From: GSA-30 sp036568765
Lineage (GTDB): Bacteria; Pseudomonadota; Gammaproteobacteria; Xanthomonadales; Rhodanobacteraceae
Assembly (NCBI RefSeq): GCF_036568765.1
Contig: NZ_DATCRY010000245.1
Coordinates: forward strand, 1-5,380
DNA: 5,380 nt
Direction: 5' to 3'
Position numbers and translations under genes: made by a program. The notes beneath the pieces were generated by a model. The model was not told where the DNA came from. It worked only from the letters and a program-made list of their open reading frames with translations, and ran no database searches. Positions 1 to 5,380 of the stretch are shown here, piece by piece. Each line of letters starts with the position of its first letter. The stretch's first letter is position 1.

Positions 1-219
1 CTGCCATCCAGTTCGCCGACAGGCGCACTTCGCCCAGCGAACCGATCGAGGCCGCGGCCAGGTTGGTAATCGCCTCGCCCACGGCCAGGCGCGCCGCGTC
101 GGCGCTGCTGAGCAGCGCGGACGCCGCGCGCCTGGCCGTGGGCGAGGCGATTACCAACCTGGCCGCGGCCTCGATCGGTTCGCTGGGCGAAGTGCGCCTG
201 TCGGCGAACTGGATGGCAG
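1..219. repeat. 219-nt near-perfect palindrome (fold-back) at the left edge
   Basis: Every position n from 1 to 109 pairs with position 220-n, centred on base 110. I checked all pairs by eye and found only two mismatched pairs, 95/125 and 101/119. The central core is GCGCTGCT-G-AGCAGCGC. The right arm is in-frame purL coding sequence, so the left arm is antisense purL. Both mismatches lie close to the centre. This suggests that the stretch of about 91-129 is a natural imperfect hairpin in purL, and that everything left of about 91 is a reverse copy made by strand switching at that hairpin. The most likely origin is a chimeric read or contig-end artefact; a real inverted duplication is possible but would destroy purL. 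The repeat may extend beyond the window. Confidence 0.95.
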
Positions 220-1874
220 CCATCAATCACCCGGGCGAAGACGCTGCCTTGTTCGATGCGGTCAAGGCAGTCGGCCTGGAGTTGTGCCCCGAACTGGATA
301 TCTCCATTCCGGTCGGCAAGGATTCCTTGTCCATGCAGACCGTGTGGAACGATGACGAGACACCGCAGCGCACGGTTGCGCCGGTCTCGCTGGTAATCAC
401 CGGTTTTGCGCGTGTGGACGATGTGCGCCGTACGCTGACTCCGCAATTGCGCCTGGACCGTGGCGATTCGGACCTGTGGCTGGTCGACCTCGGCGGCGGC
501 CGCGACCGCCTCGGTAGCTCGGCGCTGACCCAGGTGTTCAATCGCGGGGGCGGCGTGCCACCGGATCTGGAAAGCGCCAAGCAGTTGAAGGCCTTGTTCG
601 ATCTGGTGCAGGAGGCCAATCGCGCCGGTCTGTTGCTTGCGTATCACGACCGTTCCGACGGCGGTGTCATCGTGACCTTGCTGGAAATGGCCTTCGCGGG
701 TCATTGCGGTCTGGAGATTCAGCTCGAAGGTTGGGGCGAAGCGACGTTGCGCGCACTGTTCAACGAAGAGCTCGGCGCGGTACTGCAAGTGGCCGTCGCC
801 AACCGCGAAGCCTTCGAGGCTTTGCTGGTCAAACATGGACTAGCCGGCTTCGCGCATCGCATCGGCCGCCCCAAGGAAAAGTTGGGCATCAAGCTGTTCC
901 TCGGCGGCGATACGTTGTTCAAGTGGAACTGGAGCACGCTGTTCGCAGCCTGGAACGACGCCAGTTACGCCATGCAGCGTCTGCGTGACAATCCGCAAAG
1001 CGCGGACGCCGAGCGCGAATGGCGCCTGGACGATGCCGATCCGGGTATCAGCCCCAAGCTGGCGTTCGATCCGACCGACGATGTCGCAGCGCCGTTCATT
1101 GCCAAGGGTGCGCGTCCGCGCGTGGCCGTCCTGCGCGAGCAGGGCGTCAATGGCCAGGCGGAAATGGCGGCGGCCTTCACACGAGCTGGCTTTGACGCAG
1201 TCGACGTGCACATGTCGGACCTGGCCGAGCGTCGCATCAAGCTGGCCGATTTCCGCGGCTTTGCTGCTTGCGGGGGCTTTTCTTATGGCGACGTGCTCGG
1301 CGCCGGTCGGGGCTGGGCCACTTCGATCCTCTACAACGACTACTTGCGTGCCGAGTTCGAAGCTTTCTTCGCCGATACATCGCGTTTCGCGCTTGGCGTG
1401 TGCAACGGCTGCCAGATGATGAGTCAGCTCAAGGACATCATTCCCGGCGCGCAGCATTGGCCGAAGTTCCTGCGCAATGCCTCCGAGCAGTATGAGGCGC
1501 GCATGGTGACGCTGGAAGTACTCGACTCGCCAAGTATTTTCTTCAAGGGTATGACGGGTTCGCGCATTCCCGTGGCGGTGGCGCACGGCGAGGGCCGCGT
1601 GAGCTTTCCGCAGACCTGTAGCCCGTCCAAGTCCGGCGGCGCCCTGCGCTTCGTCGATAACCGGGGGCGTCCGACGGAAGACTATCCGCTCAATCCGAAT
1701 GGCTCGCCTGGCGGCTTGACCGGATTCACCGCCGCCGAAGGGCGCGTGACGATCCTGATGCCGCATCCGGAGCGTGTGTTCCGCAGTGTGCAGATGAGTT
1801 GGCGTCCGGACCCGTGGGGCGAAGACTCGCCCTGGATGCGGATGTTCCGCAATGCGCGCGTGTGGTGTGGATAA
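102..1874 (+). CDS. purL: Phosphoribosylformylglycinamidine synthase, C-terminal part (5' truncated)
   Basis: This is the large single-chain FGAM synthase, which makes FGAM from FGAR, ATP and glutamine in the fourth step of cytosolic purine synthesis. Residues are numbered from the in-frame TTG at 63. ALLSSADAARLAVGEA (residues 14-29) aligns without gaps to the matching E. coli PurL stretch as I recall it, so coding is genuine from about 102; residues 1-13 come from the palindrome. The synthetase half shows IPVGKDS (82-88) and HDRSDGG (195-201). The class I glutaminase domain begins near residue 351 and has GGFSYGD (about 404), nucleophile Cys447 in GVCNGCQ, and His568 and Glu570 in MPHPER, so the triad is intact. 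The end, with GEDSPWMR and FRNAR, is typical and stops at TAA. Family members are about 1,290-1,310 residues, so about 700 N-terminal residues are missing because of the fold-back or window edge. No frameshift is seen in the remaining part. Confidence 0.96.
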   Translation, partial: ALLSSADAARLAVGEAITNLAAASIGSLGEVRLSANWMAAINHPGEDAALFDAVKAVGLELCPELDISIPVGKDSLSMQTVWNDDETPQRTVAPVSLVITGFARVDDVRRTLTPQLRLDRGDSDLWLVDLGGGRDRLGSSALTQVFNRGGGVPPDLESAKQLKALFDLVQEANRAGLLLAYHDRSDGGVIVTLLEMAFAGHCGLEIQLEGWGEATLRALFNEELGAVLQVAVANREAFEALLVKHGLAGFAHRIGRPKEKLGIKLFLGGDTLFKWNWSTLFAAWNDASYAMQRLRDNPQSADAEREWRLDDADPGISPKLAFDPTDDVAAPFIAKGARPRVAVLREQGVNGQAEMAAAFTRAGFDAVDVHMSDLAERRIKLADFRGFAACGGFSYGDVLGAGRGWATSILYNDYLRAEFEAFFADTSRFALGVCNGCQMMSQLKDIIPGAQHWPKFLRNASEQYEARMVTLEVLDSPSIFFKGMTGSRIPVAVAHGEGRVSFPQTCSPSKSGGALRFVDNRGRPTEDYPLNPNGSPGGLTGFTAAEGRVTILMPHPERVFRSVQMSWRPDPWGEDSPWMRMFRNARVWCG

Positions 1875-1996
1875 AACGCAATCGCCCCTCCGTCTGCTTG
1901 CGGGGGATGCCGGGAGAGCATGAACTCTTCGCGATGGGTGCCGAGCTTTCTGGTTGAACCGTGAAAGACTGACGCAAGTACTTACCCCGCCCTGGT

Positions 1997-2018
1997 CCTC
2001 CCCTGTGAACAGGGGAGG
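1997..2018. repeat. GC-rich hairpin downstream of purL, possible dispersed repeat or terminator
   Basis: The arms CCTCCCCTGT (1997-2006) and ACAGGGGAGG (2009-2018) are perfectly complementary over 10 bp; as RNA this would be a 9-bp stem with a UGAA loop. It lies 122 bases after the purL stop. No run of T follows on either strand, so it is not a canonical intrinsic terminator. C/G-rich hairpins of this general form, flanked by CCCCGCCCTGG-like sequence, resemble small extragenic repeats common in GC-rich gammaproteobacteria. That reading is inference, because only one copy is visible here. Confidence 0.6.
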
Positions 2019-2022
2019 GGGA

Positions 2023-2034
2023 CACCGCGCGGTG
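2023..2034. promoter_or_regulatory. 12-bp perfect palindrome, possible operator
   Basis: CACCGCGCGGTG is its own reverse complement. It lies just after the hairpin and about 15 bases before the putative -35 of the next gene, where an activator or repressor site could sit. A 12-bp GC palindrome may also arise by chance in such sequence or belong to the adjacent repeat. No regulator gene is nearby. Confidence 0.2.
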
Positions 2035-2049
2035 ATGGCGAGGTCCATG

Positions 2050-2078
2050 TCGATGCCCATCGTCGCCTGATCGATAAT
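2050..2078 (+). promoter_or_regulatory. Putative sigma-70 promoter of the 2085 gene (leaderless)
   Basis: The -10-like hexamer GATAAT (2073-2078) matches TATAAT at five of six bases. A weak -35 candidate, TCGATG (2050-2055), lies 17 bases upstream and matches three of six. A start site about 7 bases after the -10 would fall on the A of the ATG at 2085, giving a leaderless mRNA. This agrees with the lack of a purine-rich Shine-Dalgarno sequence before that ATG. Confidence 0.45.
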
Positions 2079-2084
2079 CGCGGC

Positions 2085-2858
2085 ATGCCACCCTTACTTT
2101 TCCACTTGCCCTGGTATTTGCGCATACCACTGACGGCGCTGATGGTGGCTGCGTGGTTCGGTCTGCTCGCGCTTCCGCCGTGGTGGCTGGGGTTGCCCTT
2201 GCTGCTAGCCCTCGCGCTGGGCGCCGCGATATTGGCGCATCGCCGCCACGACCTCGCGCTCTGGTGCCGACGCGGCCTCAAATGGGGCTTGCCCGCCTGG
2301 CTGTTCGCGCTGCAACGGGCCCTGGGTGGCGATCTGGTCGCCTGGGGCGCGGCCTTGCTCGGCGCCCTGGTCGGTTTTTCGCTGGTTGCCTTGCTCGAAT
2401 CCCTGCTTGATCACCGTGTCCATCGAACCCCGCGCGCAGCGGCACAGCCGGAGTGGCGCGAACTGGCTATGGCGCCGGTGGGGCCGCCAGCGCATATCGT
2501 CGAACTGGTACCGCCACGCTGGCGCGAGGTCGACGGCGCTGTGACCGACCCGCGAGGTGGCCAGGTTATTTATCGAGCGATCGATGCCGAAAGCGGCAGT
2601 TATCGCTTCGGTGCCGGTCGCAGCTTCGACCGCTTGAGCCGGCGCTGCAGCTTCAGTCCTGCGGCTCGCTGGTTTGTCGCCAGTGCACCCGGTGGGCGTG
2701 GCGATCTGCTGTGGGATCGGGATACCGACAAGGTGCACCGGCTGCGTGGCTGGCAATTGTATGGCTGGGACGGCGAGCAGCCCTGGCTCGCTCATGGTGT
2801 CGACGGTGTGCCGACTTCGTTGCATGAGGCGCTGGGCACCCCGCGCGATACCGGCTGA
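2085..2858 (+). CDS. Uncharacterised membrane-anchored protein, 257 aa
   Basis: I do not recognise this family. The N-terminal 110 residues are strongly hydrophobic: likely membrane segments at about 13-30 and 33-51, a short basic linker (HRRHD, 52-56), a possible amphipathic or third segment at about 65-80, and another at about 84-107. The remaining residues, about 115-257, look soluble and rich in Trp, Arg and Gly, with repeated short patterns such as GGQVIYR, SYRFGAG, SFSPAARWFVAS and GWQLYGWDGEQPW. These could form beta strands of a small sensor or propeller-like domain, but no catalytic motif is visible. The ATG at 2085 is chosen because a -10 element lies just upstream and the hydrophobic region starts at once. 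It ends 25 bases before the glycosyltransferase start, so the two may be co-transcribed despite the second gene's own -10. A long opposite-strand reading frame here is a GC-driven shadow. Confidence 0.8.
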   Translation: MPPLLFHLPWYLRIPLTALMVAAWFGLLALPPWWLGLPLLLALALGAAILAHRRHDLALWCRRGLKWGLPAWLFALQRALGGDLVAWGAALLGALVGFSLVALLESLLDHRVHRTPRAAAQPEWRELAMAPVGPPAHIVELVPPRWREVDGAVTDPRGGQVIYRAIDAESGSYRFGAGRSFDRLSRRCSFSPAARWFVASAPGGRGDLLWDRDTDKVHRLRGWQLYGWDGEQPWLAHGVDGVPTSLHEALGTPRDTG

Positions 2859-2871
2859 CCGCCGTATCCGA

Positions 2872-2877
2872 CATAAT
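2872..2877 (+). promoter_or_regulatory. -10-like element directly before the glycosyltransferase start
   Basis: CATAAT matches the sigma-70 -10 consensus at five of six bases and ends exactly 6 nt before the GTG at 2884, the same spacing as before the 2085 gene. A start site 7 bases on would coincide with the G of GTG, giving a leaderless mRNA. No good -35 is visible at 16-18 bases upstream, which weakens the call. Confidence 0.35.
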
Positions 2878-2883
2878 GCGCAC

Positions 2884-3792
2884 GTGAGCACTCCATCCTC
2901 CCCGGCCGGCGCTTCCCCCGCCGTCAGCATCATTGTCGTCAGCGCCGATAGTGGCGCTAGTCTGCGCGAATGTGCGCGGCGCGCGCTTGCTAGTAACGTG
3001 CCGTTGCAATTCATCCTGCTCGATAACGATTCCCATGACGGCATACCGCAGGCGATCGAGCGCGATCATGCCGGCGACGCGCGTTTGCGCGTGGTCTACA
3101 ACGGCGCCAACCTGGGCTTCGGTCCGGCGATCAATCGCGGTGCGGCACTGGCAAGCGGAGAGACGCTGCTGGTGTTGAACCCCGATTGCCTGCTCGAAAG
3201 CGACAGCTTGCAGCGCCTGCTCGATCGTCTCGAGCAGACGCCAGGTGCGGGTATCGTCGGCGCCGTGGTGTGCGACGAACATGGCACGCCGGATCCGGCA
3301 TCGTTCCGCCGCGATCCGCTAGTTGGGCGCGCGTTGCGCACACTGTTCGGCGGCCACGGCGAGGGGGTCAATATTTCCGGTGCCATTCCGGATGCCATGG
3401 TGCAGGCCGAGGCGGTCTCCGGTGCGCTCATGTTGATGCCGCGCAATCTATTCCAGCGCATTGGCGGTTTCGACGAAGCGTATTTCCTGCATTGCGAAGA
3501 TCTCGATATCTGTCGCCGCGTGCGCGATGCCGGCGGTGAAGTCTGGCTTGCTGGCGATGTACGCGTCTTGCACGGCAAGGGCACGTCCAGTCGCCACCGG
3601 CCGGTCTTCGTCAGTTGGCACAAACATCGCGGGATGTGGCGCTGGTTCCGCAAGTTCGATCCCGCCGCGCACAATCCCTTGCTGGCGGGACTTGTCTGGT
3701 TGGGCATCTGGGCGCATTTTGCGGCGAAGATTCCCGGACAATGGTGGCGTCTGGCGAAGCGACGGGCCGCACGGATGGAGGCGGTCGCATGA
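2884..3792 (+). CDS. Family 2 glycosyltransferase (rhamnosyltransferase-like), 302 aa
   Basis: This is a GT-A fold, inverting sugar transferase of the type that uses a nucleotide sugar at the cytosolic face of the membrane to build surface polysaccharide. Visible motifs, numbered from the GTG, are SIIVVSADSG (15-24), LLDNDSHDG (45-53), NLGFGPAINRG (76-86) and LNPDC (98-102, in place of a DxD metal motif). Later come IGGFDE (with Asp197) and HCEDLDICRRV (Glu205-Asp206; Asp206 is the likely catalytic base). This order resembles WbbL-like rhamnosyltransferases, but donor and acceptor cannot be read from sequence. A C-terminal hydrophobic stretch (LLAGLVWLGIWAHFAAKI) followed by basic residues suggests membrane association. 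The GTG is chosen because homology starts near residue 13 and a -10 lies just before it; the frame is open further upstream, but only within the preceding gene. The last codons overlap the transporter start by 4 bases. Confidence 0.9.
   Translation: MSTPSSPAGASPAVSIIVVSADSGASLRECARRALASNVPLQFILLDNDSHDGIPQAIERDHAGDARLRVVYNGANLGFGPAINRGAALASGETLLVLNPDCLLESDSLQRLLDRLEQTPGAGIVGAVVCDEHGTPDPASFRRDPLVGRALRTLFGGHGEGVNISGAIPDAMVQAEAVSGALMLMPRNLFQRIGGFDEAYFLHCEDLDICRRVRDAGGEVWLAGDVRVLHGKGTSSRHRPVFVSWHKHRGMWRWFRKFDPAAHNPLLAGLVWLGIWAHFAAKIPGQWWRLAKRRAARMEAVA
3777..3781 (+). promoter_or_regulatory. Shine-Dalgarno GGAGG that fixes the transporter start
   Basis: GGAGG lies 7 nt before the ATG at 3789, inside the end of the glycosyltransferase gene. 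It is the clearest ribosome binding site in the window. It rules out the longer in-frame upstream extension and supports coupled re-initiation at the ATGA overlap. Confidence 0.85.
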
Positions 3793-4688
3793 ATCGCTCG
3801 CCGCAGCGCGGCGAGGTGACTGCCACAGTTGGCTTGATGACGGTAACGGCGATCTGGGGATCGACGTTCTTTCTTATCAAGGATCTGGTCGGACGCATGC
3901 CGACCGCCGATTTTCTAGCGGTGCGCTTTCTCATCTCCGCTGCCGTCATGCTGCTGCTGTTCTTCAAGCCGCTGTTGCGCTTGACCGCGCGCGAATGGTG
4001 GCAAGGGCTTGCGTTGGGTGTGGTCTATGGAATCGGCCAGTTGCTGCAGACGACCGGCCTCGAGCACACCGATGCCAGCATCAGCGGCTTTGCGACCGGC
4101 ATGTACGTGGTATTCACGCCGCTGCTCTGCACGGTGTTGCTGCGTCAGCGCCTGCCATCGGTCACATGGATCGCGGTGCTGCTTTCGGCCGGCGGCTTGG
4201 CGGTACTTGCCTTGCGAGGTCTCAACCTGGGTTACGGCGTCTGGATTACGCTTGCCTCGGCACTGTTGTACGCCCTGCATATCGTGGGGTTGGGGCAGTG
4301 GTCCAAGCCCGGTAGCGCGTTTGCTTTATCTGCGGTGCAGATGTTCGCGATCTGCGCAGTCTGTCTGCTGGCGACGCTGCCGCGCGGCCCGCATCTTCCA
4401 CCCGATGGCAAAGCCTGGTTGGCGGTGGTGTACATGGCCTTGGCGGCGGGTGCCGGTGCCATGCTGGTGCAAACCTGGGCGCAGGCGCATCTAAGCGCCA
4501 CGCGTGCAGCGATTGTCATGACATTGGAGCCCGTATTCGCGGCGGGTTTCGCCGTCGGCTTGGGCGGTGAGTCAATGACCTGGCGAATGCTGGTCGGTGG
4601 CCTGCTGATACTTGCCGCCATGTATCTGGTGGAGCTCGCGCCAAGGCACCCGGCGCCGTCTGCCGAGATCCTGCATCACGAGGTCTAG
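3789..4688 (+). CDS. EamA/DMT-superfamily transporter, 299 aa
   Basis: This is an inner-membrane carrier of the drug/metabolite transporter superfamily (RhaT/EamA type); members export or exchange small metabolites, and the substrate is not predictable here. About ten hydrophobic segments form two repeated EamA halves. The first half runs from about residue 12 to 142, with AIWGSTFFLIKD (21-32) in the first helix, VRFLISAAVM in the second and the FTPLL motif near 109-113. The second runs from about 150 to 283 and contains the typical TLEPVFAAGFAV (245-256) followed by GE (260-261). Length matches the usual 290-310 residues. The ATG overlaps the glycosyltransferase stop as ATGA and has a strong GGAGG at 7 nt, so the pair is probably one translationally coupled unit. 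A role in moving a lipid-linked or sugar intermediate for the glycosyltransferase is conceivable but is guesswork. Its stop shares a CTAG with the opposing gene. Confidence 0.92.
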   Translation: MNRSPQRGEVTATVGLMTVTAIWGSTFFLIKDLVGRMPTADFLAVRFLISAAVMLLLFFKPLLRLTAREWWQGLALGVVYGIGQLLQTTGLEHTDASISGFATGMYVVFTPLLCTVLLRQRLPSVTWIAVLLSAGGLAVLALRGLNLGYGVWITLASALLYALHIVGLGQWSKPGSAFALSAVQMFAICAVCLLATLPRGPHLPPDGKAWLAVVYMALAAGAGAMLVQTWAQAHLSATRAAIVMTLEPVFAAGFAVGLGGESMTWRMLVGGLLILAAMYLVELAPRHPAPSAEILHHEV

Positions 4689-5191
4689 CTTTCCGGCACG
4701 GCCTTGGGGCGCGGCTGGATGGCGATGCGTACCAGATAGATCAGGATCGCCACGTTGCCGATCAGCACCGCCAGTTTGATCCAGTTGAAGCGCTCGATCA
4801 CTTCATAGAGTTCGATCGGTACGAGCGAGCCGGTGGCGATGACGGTGAACCATTCGGCCCAGTGCTTGCGTAGCCATAGACCTGTGCCTTCGGTAGCGAA
4901 AATTGCCGCGTAGGCGAGCGCGACCAGGCCGATGGCGACAAACTTGCTGGGGCCCCAGTCCTGCAGGGTATACACCAGTTTCCAGCGCAGGCTGTTGCTG
5001 TCCGTCAAGGACAGGTGTTCGAGCCAGTCGACCAGGTGAGCGAAGTTTTCTTCACGATCCAGGCGAAACGCGAAAATCGCAATGGCGATCAGGCCGACCG
5101 TTTTAATGGCTTTATAGATGGCGATGATGCGTAGGCCCAGGCTGTGCTGTGCCTCGATCGCCGGGATGGGCTTTGGGTGAGACTGGGACAT
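4685..5191 (-). CDS. DUF2127 family membrane protein, 168 aa
   Basis: This is a small integral membrane protein of the DUF2127 family, whose function is unknown. Family-like features are HSLGLRIIAIYKAIKTVGL (16-34), the central TEGTGLWLRKHWAEWFTVI (100-118), SLVPIELYEV (122-131) and NVAILIYLVR (146-155). Predicted membrane segments are at about 18-42, 84-107, 110-132 and 138-158, with a short charged loop near 43-80. The ATG at 5191 is preferred over an in-frame ATG 111 bases upstream, because the intervening 37 residues are Pro/Arg-rich and unlike the family. The leader just before this ATG is C-rich with no Shine-Dalgarno, and I found no convincing -35/-10 pair; only an AT-rich island near 5216-5221 stands out. 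It converges on the transporter with a 4-base overlap at the stops, so it belongs to a separate transcript. Confidence 0.88.
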   Translation of the reverse strand: MSQSHPKPIPAIEAQHSLGLRIIAIYKAIKTVGLIAIAIFAFRLDREENFAHLVDWLEHLSLTDSNSLRWKLVYTLQDWGPSKFVAIGLVALAYAAIFATEGTGLWLRKHWAEWFTVIATGSLVPIELYEVIERFNWIKLAVLIGNVAILIYLVRIAIQPRPKAVPES

Positions 5192-5248
5192 GTGCAACCG
5201 GGGGCGGGGGGAACGAATATTGTCCCGGCGGGGGCGTGAATAGGGAAT

Positions 5249-5300
5249 AGGCCGCCGGACACGGTCCCGAGGTGGAGGCGGCCTGGGCGTTATTCCAGGC
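5249..5300. other. Overlapping, mutually exclusive hairpins upstream of the DUF2127 gene
   Basis: AGGCCGCC (5249-5256) pairs perfectly with GGCGGCCT (5277-5284); the loop holds a smaller GGAC/GTCC stem (5257-5260 with 5264-5267). A second stem, GCCTGG (5281-5286) with CCAGGC (5295-5300), reuses bases 5281-5284, so both cannot form fully at once. On the minus strand this would lie about 60-110 bases before the DUF2127 start. It could be a structured leader or part of an extragenic repeat; no T-run marks a terminator on either strand. Confidence 0.45.
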
Positions 5301-5308
5301 ATAAGGAC

Positions 5309-5368
5309 TCAAAGCGAAGGGGGCGAGCCACCTCTGCGACGGCTCCCCCCTCGTCCCGATCGCTTTGA
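5309..5368. repeat. 60-nt long imperfect hairpin at the right edge, possible extragenic repeat
   Basis: The outer arms TCAAAGCGA (5309-5317) and TCGCTTTGA (5360-5368) are perfectly complementary over 9 bp. An inner stem pairs GGGGG (5319-5323) with CCCCC (5345-5349) and AGCC (5326-5329) with GGCT (5341-5344), around an 11-nt loop; the left arm has a 2-base bulge and the right side carries 10 extra bases. The compensated inner and outer stems suggest a folded RNA or a REP-like element. No gene end or T-tract adjoins it, so terminator function is not supported. A short minus-strand reading frame through it, ending at the TAA at 5292-5290, has an in-frame stop at 5373-5371 and is not credible as a gene. 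Confidence 0.5.
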
Positions 5369-5380
5369 CCTCAACAGCAG

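Noticed and set aside
63..101. TTG at 63 as a purL start, giving a 603-residue protein
   Set aside because: This stretch lies in the left, reverse-copied arm of the palindrome or at its edge; the frame is also open back to position 3. The encoded residues do not resemble PurL until about residue 14, and PurL is normally more than twice as long.
1886..1910. Possible intrinsic terminator right after purL
   Set aside because: A CCCC...GGGG pairing is visible, but the stem is short and interrupted and no T-run follows.
840..2060. 406-residue minus-strand open frame antisense to purL
   Set aside because: It lies opposite strongly conserved purL codons, its product is low-complexity and rich in Arg/His/Ala, and no start signal is visible. 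Long antisense frames are expected at this GC content.
2051..2062. Short inverted repeat CGATG-CC-CATCG upstream of the 2085 gene
   Set aside because: Arms of only 5 bp overlap the -35 candidate; this is too short to separate from chance.
2674..2883. Upstream extension of the glycosyltransferase frame
   Set aside because: It lies inside the preceding gene in another frame and encodes Cys/Arg-rich non-homologous sequence. The GTG at 2884 has a -10 just before it and matches where family similarity begins.
2205..3044. 279-residue minus-strand open frame opposite the unknown membrane protein and glycosyltransferase
   Set aside because: It runs across two plus-strand genes and the gap between them and has no recognisable motif. 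The plus strand gives coherent membrane segments and glycosyltransferase motifs instead.
3615..3788. Upstream extension of the EamA transporter frame
   Set aside because: It overlaps the conserved 3' part of the glycosyltransferase gene. The GGAGG at 3777-3781 and the ATGA overlap fix the start at 3789.
5192..5302. 37-residue N-terminal extension of the DUF2127 protein
   Set aside because: The extension is Pro/Arg-rich, unlike the family, and lies within the hairpin-rich leader. The ATG at 5191 gives a normal-length family member.
5112..5312. 66-residue minus-strand frame overlapping the DUF2127 start
   Set aside because: Pro-rich, low complexity and partly out of frame with the real gene; there is no start signal or known motif.

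Overview
The window is a GC-rich (roughly 60-65% by eye), densely coding bacterial segment. It holds one truncated gene, three complete plus-strand genes and one complete minus-strand gene. The large single-chain PurL (synthetase and glutaminase fused), the GC content and the promoter-to-start spacing suggest a gammaproteobacterium, perhaps of the Xanthomonadales/Rhodanobacteraceae type. That placement is an inference from general features, not from a marker gene.

Layout: positions 1-219 form an almost perfect 219-nt palindrome. Its right arm is genuine purL coding sequence and its left arm is the same sequence read backwards. This looks like a fold-back at a contig end or a library chimera. 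From about 102 to 1874 lies the C-terminal part of purL (FGAM synthase, purine biosynthesis), carrying the end of the synthetase half and a complete glutaminase domain with its catalytic triad; about 700 N-terminal residues are missing. A 210-base gap follows with a strong GC hairpin, a 12-bp perfect palindrome and a putative promoter. Next come a 257-residue membrane-anchored protein that I do not recognise (2085-2858), a family 2 glycosyltransferase (2884-3792) and an EamA/DMT-type transporter (3789-4688). The last two overlap in an ATGA start/stop junction. A DUF2127 membrane protein (4685-5191) lies on the minus strand and converges on the transporter so tightly that one CTAG supplies both stop codons. 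The final 189 bases hold several nested hairpins upstream of the DUF2127 gene.

How the genes work together: purL is a housekeeping gene with no visible link to the rest. The glycosyltransferase and transporter are probably co-transcribed and translationally coupled, but the sequence does not show a shared pathway. The unknown membrane protein and the glycosyltransferase each have a -10-like hexamer ending exactly 6 nt before the start codon and no Shine-Dalgarno sequence, which suggests leaderless mRNAs. I see no phage, transposase, CRISPR, RNA gene or defence system, and no convincing new multi-gene system. The most unusual features are the terminal palindrome and the structured non-coding end.
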